Shown here: in pieces, positions 11,010-23,635 of the stretch
Layout of the letters: the number at the start of each line of letters is the position of its first letter
Position numbering within the stretch: the first letter of the stretch is position 1
Assembly (NCBI RefSeq): GCF_030247185.1
Contig: NC_080571.1
Coordinates: 1 to 64,000, forward strand
From: Malaya genurostris
Lineage: Eukaryota > Arthropoda > Insecta > Diptera > Culicidae
Length of the DNA: 64,000 bases
Direction: 5' to 3'
Position numbers and translations under genes: made by a program
The notes under the pieces: generated by a model
Databases searched by the model: none
Told to the model about the DNA's origin: nothing
Seen by the model: the letters and a program-made list of their open reading frames with translations, nothing else

Positions 11010-14000
11010 GACGGAGAGAGAAAAACGAGAAAGATGGTGGTCTGTCTCACATTTTCTGATCATTTGATGCTAGCTAAATATAAGCTGTTCTCGATGTTCG
11101 GAAATAAATTGTTTGTTTGCTCTATATATTACTGCTATATGACATTGACATTGTTCGACACATCAGAGTGTGTTGAAACGTGTGTTGTGAAGCGGAGATC
11201 AATTGATATCTAATCTTCACAAACAGTGTTCATATGATAGACACATTTTGTTTTGGCTAGGGCAGAAAACATGAAGATAAACCTGATCATCCGTCATCGA
11301 AAAAGAAGGAGATTTTCAATAATTATAGTCGTTTGAAGCGGAGAAATAATTTATAATTAAAACTCGCGAAAATAATAATTAATAATTTCAAAAGTAATAT
11401 AAAAATAAAGTTGTTGGTAATGTTGGTTTCGGAGGCGGGATGGGGTAATGACAATGATTTCAAAAACAAACAACAGTTTTTGTAGTGTCTAGCCAAAACA
11501 AACCCGAAATCAAATGTACTACTACCAAATACAAATTATAATACGGAGTACTTCGACAAATTTTCAAGGACACATTTTGCATCGTGCGGTACACTGTCAT
11601 GATACACTGTCAGAGTGACAATGTACTTTAACGAGTTTTCTATAAAACTAGCAACACTGAAGGGTAAGAACAAGTTCACCATAGTTACTGTTTATTGTAG
11701 AGAAAAATAAACTTGAACTATGTTGTTGTGTATGAGATATGGTTATTCCATATCGGATTTTGTTTTTTGTCCTCCTTGGCTTTTCAGAAATTTTGCTCCT
11801 TGGCTTTTCGGAAATTGCTCGGTATTATATGTTAGAATGTCTCGGAACTGTTCACCGAATCGTTATGGTAGCCATCCGTTCTTCACATTGCAAATCACTC
11901 CCGTCAGAGGAGTAGGAATTTTTCCAACATCTGCTAAATGCGGGGAACCTTTACGTCATAATACTAATAGAAAATAATTCAATTAATAAGTTTATCCATC
12001 ATGAAAGAAAAACTGTTGTGTCTGCCACCGTTCGGGCTATAATCAATTTGTCTGGGTCACGCATATATGAGTGACTATTGGGAAAACGCATACACAGCTT
12101 GCATTTGTTTCTCTTTTAACTTTTATTTTATCGTGTAGAGCGCTAATCGCTGTTTCCGTGGTACGTATACGAATCGTACCCATGTTCCACACCAAGGCCC
12201 GTCTATGAAATAAAGTCCCATCACGGCCAAAAAATATCGCAATTCTTCATTCATCGATTAGCTGGAGTGTATCTTTGAATTTGTTGCAATACAACAACGG
12301 AAAACATAAACAAACAAACTTGTTTTGCGCCGTAGCAACTAGCATAAAGCGTTGCCAGAAACGATCTCCTTTCACATTTTCAAACTATCGCAACGAAAGG
12401 GAGTAATTTGCTAGGCTTACTTGTTCAGGCTGTGAACCAAACATTGGCGATTCGTTTGTATGGGACTTAGGGGTATTATTATTTGTATTTGCTACTACTA
12501 CTACTAGCCTAGAAGTCGTTTTTCGTTTGTTTGTTTGTAATGTTTGTTGGCTAGGGGAAAGCGGTGGGACCATCATTATCATTACCATCATCACCCACAT
12601 AACATGAAGAAGAAAAAAAAGGCGGGTGGGTAATGTCGGAGTCATAACTGGATGTCGTAAATACGAAAACAACTGACATGTTCCTTAACATTTCCGAATA
12701 TCAATTAGTTGATCAATTGAGTGAACTATGCAAGCACTCCCCTTTTTCACACAGCGAAAAGTGCAAAAATCAAATCAAACAGTTCTAGATTTGCACTAAA
12801 CGAAGTATATCTCCCTTCAATTTGCGAGCAAGAAATCCTAATAGTTCTTTAGAAAACTTTTAGAGCCATTAGAACAGCTGATTTTTTGTAATGCTCTCCA
12901 CCGTTGCTTTTTCGCCAATGCAAATGACTGACAGCTGTGACGTAATCGCTCTTTTCGGAAGCGAAACTAGCTTTGCAAACGACACAAAATACATCTGTTC
13001 GCAGTGGCGATAGAATCCAAACTGATCCAATTTTTGTTGAGAGGTTTGTTATTACCTGATTTCGTTTGTAGCTTTTTCACTAATGGGCGGTCCTAACGGC
13101 TATAAAAATAGCAGCATATAGAATTTTAATTTTGATAATTTCATTTCGGATTTGCATTTCATTAAAAGAAACTATCCGGATGCTGTACGGGATTAATTCC
13201 TGCTTTTCAGAAGTACCAAATTGTGGAACTCACTACGATATTAAGCACTGTTCAGAACATTTTTCTCGAACGATTTGTTGTACAGCCGCAGATATTTCGT
13301 TCTCTTCCTCAGAACGCGTTCTGATTGGCTGGTGTTGACATGGGTCAAATGAGACAGGTTTTTCAATAGTGTACTATTAAAATACTTCAATGCTTTTGCT
13401 ATACACGTTCAAGTTGAAAAATTTCGATTCTATTAGTAGTTAGATTATATAAATCCTTTCACAGATCACTGAGCTATGAGCTTTCAAAAGACGAGCAAGG
13501 GAAACGCGCCTTATGAATTATCCTCTTTGATACTCGTTTATACCAAACATTTCAGAAAGGTTTAATTTTGAATTATTTGAGATTATGTCACACAACTGAA
13601 TATTTTATCATAAAATTGTGATCATATTTCCGATGGCATGTAGCAAAAATTATGTTGATTCGTTAGATACAACAAGAGATATTCACGATCAAAAACTTAT
13701 CACTCTCTCAGAGGGTAAATTTTGAAAAGGCACCCCATAGTAAAGTAAGTCGTATTCACGACAAAACTTACTTGAAAGCAGAAATTCACTAGTTTTTTTT
13801 CTGGTTTCTAGTTTCACCGGTGCTGCGGCTGGTCACACAGCAGAACACAGAACACAAATATTGTTTCCATTCATTGCACAAACGATACCATTACCACAAT
13901 TAGGTTTACTGATAATTACCACAATTACCCGTTTCGAACCGAGTCTAACTAAATAGAACCTTTTTGAAACTTAAACAAACTTAAATCCATATTAGCCGAA

Positions 14001-15590
14001 AACTGCCCCAACAAAAACCGAACGGATGCCAATCGAAAATACCCGGCGGGGGTAGAAATAATAATTCACACATCACACTTCGGGCAGCAGCAGCAATAAT
14101 TGATGTCTCACCGGAGTTGCGCACTGAGCAAATTCTCTGCCCAAACTGTACACTGGCTAAGGACACGATCCGATCCGTGGGCAATGCGGACAGGTCAACA
14201 ACAGGGGGAAGCGAAAGCGAAAGACCTCAAACGCAGCAGCAGCAAGAGCAAGAGCAAGAGCACAACAGCAGTAGCAGCCATTCGTGTGTACATAAGTACA
14301 TAACACAACTTCGCCGAAGCCGCAGCCGAAGGACACGCTCGTGTGCTCGTATTTTCATGCAACAGCAGCAGCAGCAGCAGCAGCATCGGACAGCTCGCCG
14401 AGACATCGTTAGCTCGCTCTAGCACACAGCAGATCAGCAGCCTTGTGTGCTACAGCTAGCAGCTTATATACTACATATACATGGGGAATTCGGGCATGAA
14501 CGGCATCTTGCACGAATGGTTTTCTATGCTGTTCTTGTTGAGATGGCCGATTATTGGCTCGAGTTCTCCGGTCGGTGTTCGGGGATGGATGGGGGTAATG
14601 CCACATATAATGTAGTAGTACTGAAGGCGCGAATTGTTTGTCATTTGTCTGGGTCATTTAGATAGCTGGGAAGAAACACGACGTATTTCACGACATTTCA
14701 GCTGAAAAGCGAAAAAAGAGCGATGTTGAAAAAATGATCGCACAATTTTTCTATCCTATTTAAAAATGAGTAATTGAAACAACTTCATATCTTCTCACTA
14801 GAAAATCGTCCAATTTAATTGTATGCGTGCAACACGTATATAATCATAGTGACTAATTCACTATTTTCAACTACAAAGGTTACGATATTTAGGCAAAAAC
14901 GACACTTCGCAAATAAATGCTAGCAGATTAGAGTCCTAATCTAGTTGTTTTGCTAGTTGTAGTAGCTACTGCTAGGCGCAGGATACCAGTCCATACAGTT
15001 ACATACAGAACCAATAGATACAGAACCAGTAGCAGTACCCAGTACCCAGTACCCAGTACCAGTGCCAGTAGATACAGAACCAGTACCAGTACCAGTAGAT
15101 AACCAGTAGATTCCCACCCGTTTTGTTTTAAGCCAGAAAAGAAATGAGTAAACTGCTCAATCCAGTAATGGTAGTACATCTAGTAACCGGTACCGTAACA
15201 ACGGTGGAATATCATAATACGGAACAGAAAAACGGCAACCAAAGGCAGTGTCAATCCCGACCATGAATTGCGGGAGTTTTCCGATTTCTTTGCCTAGCGC
15301 GATTGATGTTCTCTAGGATTCGCTGATCCTTTTGGTTTTGGGGCTGTCGCACTTGAACGCGTATGGCGGTCATCTCAACATCATCATCATCATCATCCTC
15401 TGTCGGTCGAAGACGAAGCAGATGAGGGATTTCTGTCTTCTTTTGCTTCTCTGCGATGGGATTTGTTTGATGGGGAATGCCCGCGTGGTGCCCGTTTTGG
15501 TGTGATGGCTTCCCAGAATTCGGCACTTCGTTATCAAAAATCATACCAACTTTCTGCCCCCCCTAAAGTCGTAAGTAAGTCGTATTCACA
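11010..15590. other. Mostly unrecognised noncoding sequence
   Basis: No protein family, RNA gene or element terminus is recognisable. Positions 11112-11284 and 14604-14930 have a fused, diverged relative at 26396-26895. Short ORFs at 14117-14422 (Gln-rich, CAG repeats) and 15251-15544 (minus strand) lack supporting signals. A CAG tract lies near 14360-14385. A CAT tract near 15378-15396 encodes an Asp run on the minus strand. A gene's 5' region could be hidden here, but I cannot support one. Confidence 0.5.
14990..15118. repeat. 'cagtac' minisatellite
   Basis: Irregular short tandem repeats of 'ccagta' and 'ccagtac' with interspersed 'gatacagaa' units. The Leu/Val/Tyr-rich minus-strand frame across it is a repeat artefact. 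The duplicate lies at about 61868-61996. Confidence 0.85.
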
Positions 15591-17122
15591 ACAAAACTCA
15601 TATTATGATGGTTTATCACGAATATCGATGAAAGCCGGAAGTCGCCATCTTGGATTTCCGAACCATTTCAAACATCATTTTCCGTCATCTACTCATCAAT
15701 CCCGTTCCGAAAATACCTATTGTGAATAATCTATTTTAATAAAAACAACAGCAAAATGACACGTTTTCTCGTGCTTCAATCAACAATGAACTATTCAGCA
15801 GTTTATACGTTGACACAGTTTCCAGTTTCGTAATATAATATTTACACTATGATAAGATTCTTTTCTAAAAATTTTGTTTAGATCGTTCACTCCTGCATAT
15901 GTTGGGTCTTTACACTGTGTTCGATGTGACTTCAGAACTAGAAAGTCGATGCAGTTTGTGAGTGTCACTAAATAAACTAACCAGCATTGCATTTTAAAGT
16001 ACTGTAGTGGTAGTAGTTGTAATACTTTTATTGTAGAGCTAATAAACGAATTTTTAGTGAGATCCTTGTTTTAATATTATTCAGTTCTTTTATCGAAAGG
16101 AAACATAGTTGAAATATCAGCTATATAGATTACTAGTGATCATCATCATCATCATCATACCAAAGGATTTCGATCTGTAACAAAGAATGAACGCCTTTGC
16201 CGAATTGAGAATGCCTAATATGACCGTGTACGTTTAAAAATACGCACAAATATATTAATTTATATTAAAATACTCACAGTTTGAGATAGTTGTGGTGTTT
16301 TCATACTACTGAACATTTTCTCTTAAATTGCTGCTATATTTACGATGATGGACGAATTGTGAGACAGAGGTAAGGGCGAAAAACAAGAGCAGCAATATAC
16401 TCTGGTTAAAGCCGGGTATAAATAAACGACATAAATCAAAACAAAACAATTCTCTGTAGAATTCCTTAACGAAATTCATAACAAAATTATTGTAAAGTAT
16501 ATACTGTGATATAATATATGCACTACTTCACAAACAAGAACTGATTTGGTTAGTAAACATCTTTTTCTTTTAGCCAGTTGTGAATTCATAATGCAGGGAA
16601 ATGCAGGCACCTGAGATAAATGCGCTAGCAAATACAAGCAAAAATAACTTTCATGCAAGTTACTTGCACAAGAAAACCACAAGGGAAACGCGACAGAAAT
16701 AAGATTGTTAATGCATTTCAACAGAACAAAGTAATGAAATAAAATGAAAACTTTTATAAGCAATATTCGTGGTAACAATATTTAGCAATATGACAACTAT
16801 TTCTCAAAGGGGGAAGAAATCTGCGTACTTAAAATTTTCGGCTAGACTTGCACGATGGCGCAATATTAAAATTAGCATTTTTCAAAAACACGAAAAAATA
16901 CCATTCTCAAATTTAGCACATAGCCTTCACATAATAGCCTTCTCATGCCGGTACGACGAATGAACAAAAAAACAAAAAAAAACAATTTTAAAAAGGACAG
17001 CATTAAAGAAATATTCCAAGAACGGAGGTTTGTTGCTCCGGCACTACGGCTACGGCTACGTAGAAATCAACTCAAAGTTTACAAAAAGACAGCCATCTCT
17101 ACTCTATGTAGTACTAGTGTAC
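15591..17122. repeat. Interspersed repeat modules shared with 32.5-35.1 kb and 44.3-44.9 kb
   Basis: Three modules appear in order. First, 15591-15725 is a single unit of the 117-bp 'gaagtcgccatcttgg' repeat, which is tandem at 33617-33960. Second, 15737-16045 recurs at 33399-33606 and 44621-44935. Third, 16470-16900 recurs at 32720-33180 and 34765-35145. In the third module the target motif ATGGCGCAATA (16852-16862) occurs once. It is the empty site for the tail inserted at 33095 and 44332. A SINE-like tail ('taaagccgggtataaataaacg') lies at 16406-16448. No protein is evident. Confidence 0.75.
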
Positions 17123-18086
17123 TAGACTATGCGCCAACTATTCACGCGCGCAGTGTGTGCTGCAGAGGAGATTAAAGTCTAGTCCAAAGTTCCTGCCAAA
17201 ATTCTGGAAGCACACGGAACAGGAACAGGAACAGCAGGCAAAGGAAGGAGTCAGAACGTCGGGGAATCTTCCTTCATCTATCCTATGTACAGTGACAATG
17301 AACACAGACAAGTTGTTGACAAAAGCATGCAGGAATTATGCTTAATAACTGTGACTGCGCCTGAGCGACTCGCAATAGAGAGAAAAGAGATCTTGCTTGC
17401 TACTGGCACGAATCAGGCACGCGAATAGCGCTTACATTGTGAGTCAATTTTTCGACTCACTGCGCGAGTAAAAAAGGCCAGCAGCAAGAGCAATGAATGC
17501 CAAGTGTTCGAAAAAACAAAATTGAAAATTAAAGACAAAATCTAGCGATGCGATGGAAGCAATTTTTTATTTTGCTGAAGTTAAATTTGTCTGAACTGTG
17601 TCTCCTAGAAGATATTATCCCTGATATGCCCTGATCAAAAACAGTAGTGTGCGTTGATGATCCACACTAACTAACTAGCTAGCTTGGAAAACTTACAAAA
17701 ACTTAAACATTCATATTACTTATCATTGTTGGCGGAAAGATGGCGATTGCGATTGCGGGTTACGGGATAAAAATTAAAGCTGATAAATAACTCTGACTGT
17801 GACTGTGTGAGTCCACCCACTTGATCAAAACGTCGTTCAAAATGTCGTATGCCTAATGTGTTGTACATAATGTTATATGTGTATATAGATATGTACTCGC
17901 CTACTGCAATGATGCAAACTAATGAAAAAACAGTTTATGCAGATTTCACCACAGTTTATGCACTATTCTCACTATTCGTTCTCGTACTCAGGTTTTGGTT
18001 AGTTTTTGAGGCAAGTAATGGCAGATAGATTTAAAAACAAAAAACAACAAAAAAGCTGGAGTTGAATCACCTGGATTGTCTGATGT
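17123..18086. other. No recognisable feature
   Basis: Single-copy within the window. Only short unsupported ORFs and low-complexity AT-rich stretches are present. Confidence 0.5.
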
Positions 18087-18352
18087 CGTTTTCGTTTTTA
18101 AATTGCACTACACCGGTGTTGCGAAATCTGCACTGAAACCGTTCGTTTTTACCAATTGCACTACACCAGTGCTAAACTTTTTCTGCACCGATACCACTGG
18201 TGTAGCACTCATCAAAAGTTTGGTGTAGCTCTGCGCAATGGAATCGTTTATTGTAGTCAATGGTTACTGCTTATGTTTTCGTCATTTTTGTTCGTTTATT
18301 CATGCCTCAGTGTAGCACTGCACCGGTGTAGTGCAAATTAAAAACGAAAACG
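18087..18352. mobile_element. 266-bp MITE with 32-bp terminal inverted repeats
   Basis: The left terminus (18087-18118) and right terminus (18321-18352) are inverted copies with one mismatch. Both contain 'tgcactacaccggtg'-type sequence ending in the palindrome CACCGGTG. A second internal pair (around 'caccagtgct' and 'ccactggtg') gives further secondary structure. No clear target-site duplication is visible, so the superfamily is unassigned. There is no coding capacity. A degraded relative is at 20290-20348. Confidence 0.8.
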
Positions 18353-18472
18353 CCATGAGATTGACCTGGGGACAACAATCACTTTTGTAAAGTTGAAAAA
18401 AAAATTTTGCTGTTTATATGGCTTATACACAGACGAACAACGGAAAGAAGAAATAAAAGAAGAATTATTTTT

Positions 18473-18633
18473 GGGGGACGGGTATAGCGTGATGGGTAAG
18501 TCGATGCCTATCACGCAGCCCACCTGGGTTCGATCCCCAACCCCGCACATAGGGTCAGAAAGCTTTTCTGGCCCGAAGAGGTGAATGACCTTTAAGGTTA
18601 AAACCTCTATAATTGATACAAAAAAAAAAAAAA
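18473..18633 (+). mobile_element. tRNA-derived SINE with 12-bp target duplication
   Basis: This about 161-bp element is bounded by perfect AGAATTATTTTT repeats (18461-18472 and 18634-18645). Its head carries a pol III box A-like stretch around 'tatagcgtgatggg' and a box B GGTTCGATCCC at 18527-18537. Its 3' part includes 'gaatgacc' and 'ggttaaaacct', and it ends in a pure A-tract. This is the architecture of mosquito tRNA-type SINEs mobilised by a LINE. The intact target duplication and uniform A-tail suggest a relatively young insertion. I do not assign a named family. Confidence 0.88.
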
Positions 18634-18645
18634 AGAATTATTTTT

Positions 18646-20289
18646 CACATATAACTACTGTAGCGCGCAACACTTCGATGATAAACTCTTTCGGGTTGCG
18701 CTACAAAATGGACTGAAATATATCTACAGTGATATTCTTAATATCATATTCACATATGCAGGATTATGAGTTATCATTCCCACAACCACACGATCATCTA
18801 TGTATTATCTATGCAGCAGCAATTCACTCACTAGCAGCAGATAATGCAGAGATATTCAGATGTCAGACTATACGACTATACCACGACGCAATACGCATGC
18901 AATATACAATGTGACCAACAAAATACATTCTGGATATTATTGGATTGATAGAGGCGCAGCAGCAAGTAATATCTAAGATGCTTTCAAATTCCAGGGATGA
19001 TTTTCGTTTTCTCATGGTTTTATGATATAATAAAACACACAATTTAACAACGCTTCTTCGCCATAGGATTTGATTTTGTAGAGCAGTAATAGTGCAGTGC
19101 AGGGGGTTTTCCACAACACGTTTGAACCACCACTGCTGCTGCAGTAGAAGGAAGCCGCCTGCTTGTTACTGCTTGCTTCTGCAAAAAAATCGAAGCAATT
19201 AACTTAAGAATGGCTAACAAAGGCTACAAGATAGTCATTACTACACTAACTAATGCTATTCATTCACAGCATCTCAGTGTTACCCAGTTACGCATCTACG
19301 CGCAAATACCGTCGATTAGAACAATACCTCTGTACTGCTGGTATGGGGACGGGGAGGGGGGGAATCAGGAAGAATTAAGACTTTTAAATTAAGGATCACG
19401 GTCCCACGCGTGGTTCCGGCGGACAACTACTGCAGGACAACAGGATGTCGAAGTATTTTGTAAAACGCAACATTGGAATTTCGGGAGAAGAATATAGATG
19501 TTCCGCTTCGAAACGAACTCACCAGTGCCAGCCAACAGAGTGCATCATATATGATACTTGCTTACTTGCTTGCTTTGCCAAGCGGGGTACAATACAGCAG
19601 TGCCGTAGTTGTTCAAATTTTATTGGTTAGTCGTTGACATTGTTGATGGGGCGCCTGGATTTCCGTGGTACAGGGGCGCATTGCAATTGATTGAAGTTAG
19701 ATTTTTTTTACGGGGTTTGCTGTATCTTCATCTTCGTATTTTTGTATACACCAGTTATATAGTTCTAGTATCAGACTTATTTGTTGCGAGCGAGGCGCCG
19801 TATTTTCCTCAACAACTCATTGTTAACTCCTTTGTAAGTTTCCTGAAGCTCTACAATCAACCATGAAAACTTATTTGCAACAAACATAAGTGTTATCATA
19901 ATCTGAATGTTAATGTTTCTAAGTACCCAGGTGTTGAGATTTCCACTTTCTGTATTTATTATTCTTTCAAATAATAGTTCCGATTGTATGATTTTGAGAT
20001 AGAGTTCAAAGTCTACTTCTTCAAAACTGCACAGACAGAAATTATGAATTTTACAGGTGGCATAATTCTTACTAATTTACAGCCAAGCAGATATGTGCTT
20101 CTGTGACTCAGTCGACTATCTGGTGTGCTTTGTGATCTAATGTTTCCGTCTATCATCAAAAACCATTTGAAATTGCATATTGCACCAAATGCATGATACT
20201 TGAGAATATTAGGTCATGCCTAACGTGCAACCTAAACTGATGTAGAACTCATCGATAACGTAAAAGGCCCCGTGTGTAGTGGAGGATGT
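18646..20289. other. No recognisable feature
   Basis: Single-copy within the window. Short ORFs on both strands have no recognisable domain, codon bias or gene signals. A real exon cannot be excluded. Confidence 0.45.
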
Positions 20290-20348
20290 ACTGAAACCAA
20301 TTGCCAATTGCACTAAACCTGTGCTACACTTTTTGCACCGATACCACT
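20290..20348. mobile_element. Degraded internal fragment of the 18087 MITE family
   Basis: Matches 18132-18196 of the MITE, including 'ctgaaacc', 'ccaattgcacta' and 'tttgcaccgataccact', with small indels and no terminal repeats. It shows that the family has older dead copies nearby. Confidence 0.65.
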
Positions 20349-20484
20349 TCACAGTTTGGAAGAAACCTGTAAAATTGAATTGAATCAGATGTAACAAAAA
20401 GTATCTATCAGAAATTACAAAAATTTACATGTGATTTGAAAAAAATGATGCAAGATATTATCGAAATAAAAAAGATAAGTTTGA

Positions 20485-20555
20485 TTGATAACAACTGGAT
20501 TTGAACCAAGAACCATTTGATTACAGAGCGTCCGTCTATTCATTGAGCCACAGAA
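20485..20555 (-). mobile_element. tRNA-like sequence (SINE head or tRNA pseudogene)
   Basis: On the minus strand a box A-like TGGCTCAATGAATAGACGG (20551-20533) is followed about 25 nt later by a box B GGTTCAAATCC (20507-20497). Acceptor-stem pairing is not convincing, so an active tRNA is unlikely. No A-tail or target duplication was identified. It is probably a decayed tRNA-derived SINE. Confidence 0.4.
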
Positions 20556-21013
20556 GCACGTATCTGCAACTCGGGTAAGTCGATTAACTGGAGCGCATTG
20601 AGATCTGATGCTTCTTTGTTCAAGTCTCGCGCAGTTTCTGTCGATATTTTGTATTTTATTTCATTCGTTTTCAAGCCATGTAATTTTCATATCACACAAT
20701 TCTACATCTTCTTGCATATAAATTAGTTTGAAACATGACGCTCCATTTATGTGCATAAGATGTAAAATTATAAGATGTAAAATCACAAGATTTTTTTGAA
20801 CTGAGAAATTTTCAGATATTTTTACTGTATAAATTGTCAAATGACGTAAAAATTGACGTAATTTGAGCTTGGTTAGCAAGTGCGACTATATAAATTTGTG
20901 TGGACCATTTACTCAGTCAACTAACGGACATACTTTGCCATTTAATGATTCTTGGTTGAAGTTACCATTGTTTGCTCTATGAGTTTTTATTTTTTGTTCA
21001 TATCGTTGAATTT

Positions 21014-21165
21014 CATGCCATATAATGATGAAATGATGAAATTCATGCCATATAATGATGAAATGTCAGAGCATACTGAGCAAATAATAATGCATGAAAA
21101 TCATAACCTCAAAAAATGTGAGCAAATACTAATGCATGAAAATCCTAACCTCAAAAAAATCACCT
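21014..21165. repeat. Two short tandem duplications
   Basis: A unit around 'ttcatgccatataatgatga' (about 30 bp) is present twice at 21011-21066. A unit around 'caaataataatgcatgaaaa' (about 42 bp) is present twice at 21079-21161. They abut the first higher-order repeat unit. Confidence 0.85.
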
Positions 21166-21740
21166 TTTATATACAAGAGCGGTAAAAATCAACGTGTTTT
21201 GTCGGTTACGTCACTTATACAATCATATTTCTGGAACCAAAAGTCACAACCATTTGATCTTCGAACTTGATCAATGGCCCGATAGTACCTTTCAAACGAG
21301 CCCAAGTTTGTTAAAATCGGTTCAGCCATCTCTGAGAAAATTGAGCGCGTTCAAATTCAACGCCTTTTGTCGGTTACGTCACTTATACAATCATATTTCC
21401 GGAACCAAAAATCACAGCCATTTGATCTTCGAACTTGATCAATGGCCCGACAGTAGCTTTCAAACGAGCCCAAGTTTGTTCAAATCGGTTCAGCCATCTC
21501 TGAGAAAATTGAGCGCGTTCAAATACAACGCTTTTTGTCGGTTACGTCACTTATAGAATCATATCTCCTGAACCAAAAATCACAGCCATTTGATCTTCGA
21601 ACTTGATCAATGGCCCGACAGTAGCTTTCAAACGAGCCCAAGTTTGTTCAAATCGGTTCAGCCATCTCTGAGAAAATTGAGCGCGTTCAAATATCTTCGA
21701 AAAGTGCACACACATACACACACACACACATACACACACA

Positions 21741-21782
<42 letters not shown>

Positions 21783-22403
21783 TTTTCCGATCTCGTCGAG
21801 CTGAGTCGAATGGTATATAACACTATGGGTCTCCGAGGCTCCGTTCGAAAGTCGGTTTTTCCAGCAATTCTAATACCTTTCTATAGAGAAAGGCAAAAAG
21901 CCTTCTTAGTCCACTTAGTGAAATTTTCATATATCTTGAAAAATCACCATAGGGGGGAGTACATGAAATTTTCAAAATCGAAAAAAAAATTTTGATGCCA
22001 AAAGGCTTAGAATTGCATGAAACGTCGAGATTTAGTGTCATCTCGAAAAAAAATTTTTTGGAAAAAATCGACTTTTTGGGACTTAGAAAAAATATGAAAA
22101 TTTTTCTAAGTCCCAGAAAGTTGATTTTTTCAAAAAAATTTTTTTTTGAGATGACACTAAATTTCGATGTTTTATGCAGTTTTAAGAGTTTTGGCATCAA
22201 AAAAAATTTTCGATTTTGGAAATTTCATGTACTCCCCCCTATGGTGCTTTTTCAAGATCGATAATTGTCAAACCTTTACCACCGGGCAGCACCCCTTAAG
22301 CATGTCCGATTTAGGTCAAATTTTGCATGAAGGCTTTTTTCGAGGTGCTTAAACTTTTGAGCACTAGAACTTTACGAAAATAGAGTTGATCCCAAAATTT
22401 TGG
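21163..22403. repeat. Higher-order repeat unit 1 (about 1.24 kb)
   Basis: The unit has three 168-bp subrepeats starting at 21193, 21361 and 21529 (each with 'tttgtcggttacgtcactta' and 'cagccatctctgagaaaatt'). These are followed by a TA-interrupted CA microsatellite (about 21707-21779) and a conserved segment with 'gagtcgaatggtatataaca' ending in 'gagaaaggca'. A 326-bp near-perfect palindrome follows (21933-22258), then a tail ending in 'ttggcaccc'. Parallel ORFs, including Val-Cys repeats, are artefacts of the repeat. Reverse-strand relatives of the 168-bp subrepeat occur at 35640-36720. Confidence 0.9.
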
Positions 22404-23635
22404 CACCCTTATATATACAAGAGCGGTAAAAATCAACGTGTTTTGTCGGTTACGTCACTTATACAATCATATTTCTGGAACCAAAAGTCACAACCATTTG
22501 ATCTTCGAACTTGATCAATGGCACGACAGTAGCTTTCAAACGAGCCCAAGTTTGTTGAAATCGGATCAGCCATCTCTGAGAAAATTGAGCGCGTTCAAAT
22601 ACAACGCTTTTTGTCGGTTACGTCACTTATAGAATCATATCTCCGGAACCAAAAATCACAGCCATTTGATCTTCGAACTTGATCAATGGCCCGACAGTAG
22701 CTTTCAAACGAGCCCAAGTTTGTTCAAATCGGTTCAGCCATCTCTGAGAAAATTGAGCGCGTTCAAATACAACGCTTTTTGTCGGTTACGTCACTTATAG
22801 AATCATATCTCCTGAACCAAAAATCACAGCCATTTGATCTTCGAACTTGATCAATGGCCCGACAGTAGCTTTCAAACGAGCCCAAGTTTGTTCAAATCGG
22901 TTCAGCCATCTCTGAGAAAATTGAGCGCGTTCAAATATCTTCGAAAAGTGCACACACATACACACACACACATACACACACACACACACATACACACACA
23001 CACACACACAGACATTTTCCGATCTCGACGAACTGAGTCGAATGGTATATAACACTATGGGTCTCCGAGGCTCCGTTCGAAAGTCGGTTTTTCCAGCAAT
23101 TCTAATACCTTTCTATAGAGAAAGGCAAAAAGCCTTCTTAGTCCACTTAGTGAAATTTTCATATATCTTGAAAAATCACCATAGGGGGGAGTACATGAAA
23201 TTTTCGAAATCGAAAAAAAATTTTTGATGCCAAAAGGCTTAGAATTGCATGAAACGTCGAGATTTAGTGTCATCTCGAAAAAAAATTTTTTTGAAAAAGT
23301 CGACTTTTTGGGACTTAGAAAAAATATGAAAATTTTTCTAAGTCCCAGAAAGTTGATTTTTTCAAAAAAAAATTTTTTCGGGATAACACTAAATTTCGAT
23401 GTTTTATGCAGTTTTAAGAGTTTTGGCATCAAAAAAAATTTTTTATTTTGGAAATTTCATGTACTCCCCCCTATGGTGCTTTTTCAAGATCGATAATTGT
23501 CAAACCTTTACCACCGGGCAGCACCCCTTAAGCATGTCCAATTTAGGTCAAATTTTGCATGAAGGCTTTTTTCGAGGTGCTTGAACTTTTGAGCACTAGA
23601 ACTTTACGAAAATAGAGTTGATCCCAAAATTTTGG
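22404..23635. repeat. Higher-order repeat unit 2 (about 1.23 kb)
   Basis: Same arrangement as unit 1: three 168-bp subrepeats, a CA tract around 22948-23010, the conserved segment, and a 326-bp palindrome at 23165-23490. It differs mainly in microsatellite length and point changes. Confidence 0.9.

Larger units (their letters stand above)
1..17122 (+). repeat. Left copy of a >=17.1 kb near-identical duplication
   Basis: This whole interval aligns in the same orientation to 46585-64000. The offset is 46584 up to about position 5950. It rises to about 46846 after the 262-bp array, to 46876 after a trinucleotide expansion, and is 46878 at the end. Point differences seen by eye are sparse, for example near 771, 1677, 11217, 13213 and 16426. 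The copy continues to the left edge of the window, so its true start is not visible. It may be a recent tandem segmental duplication or a retained second haplotype in the assembly; the sequence alone cannot decide. Confidence 0.95.

Noticed and set aside
14117..14422. Gln-rich ORF with a possible CPNC motif
   Set aside because: It is driven by CAG repeats. There are no splice or promoter signals, and the single CxxC is not enough for a family call.
20485..20555. Functional tRNA gene on the minus strand
   Set aside because: Boxes A and B are present, but acceptor and anticodon stems do not pair convincingly.
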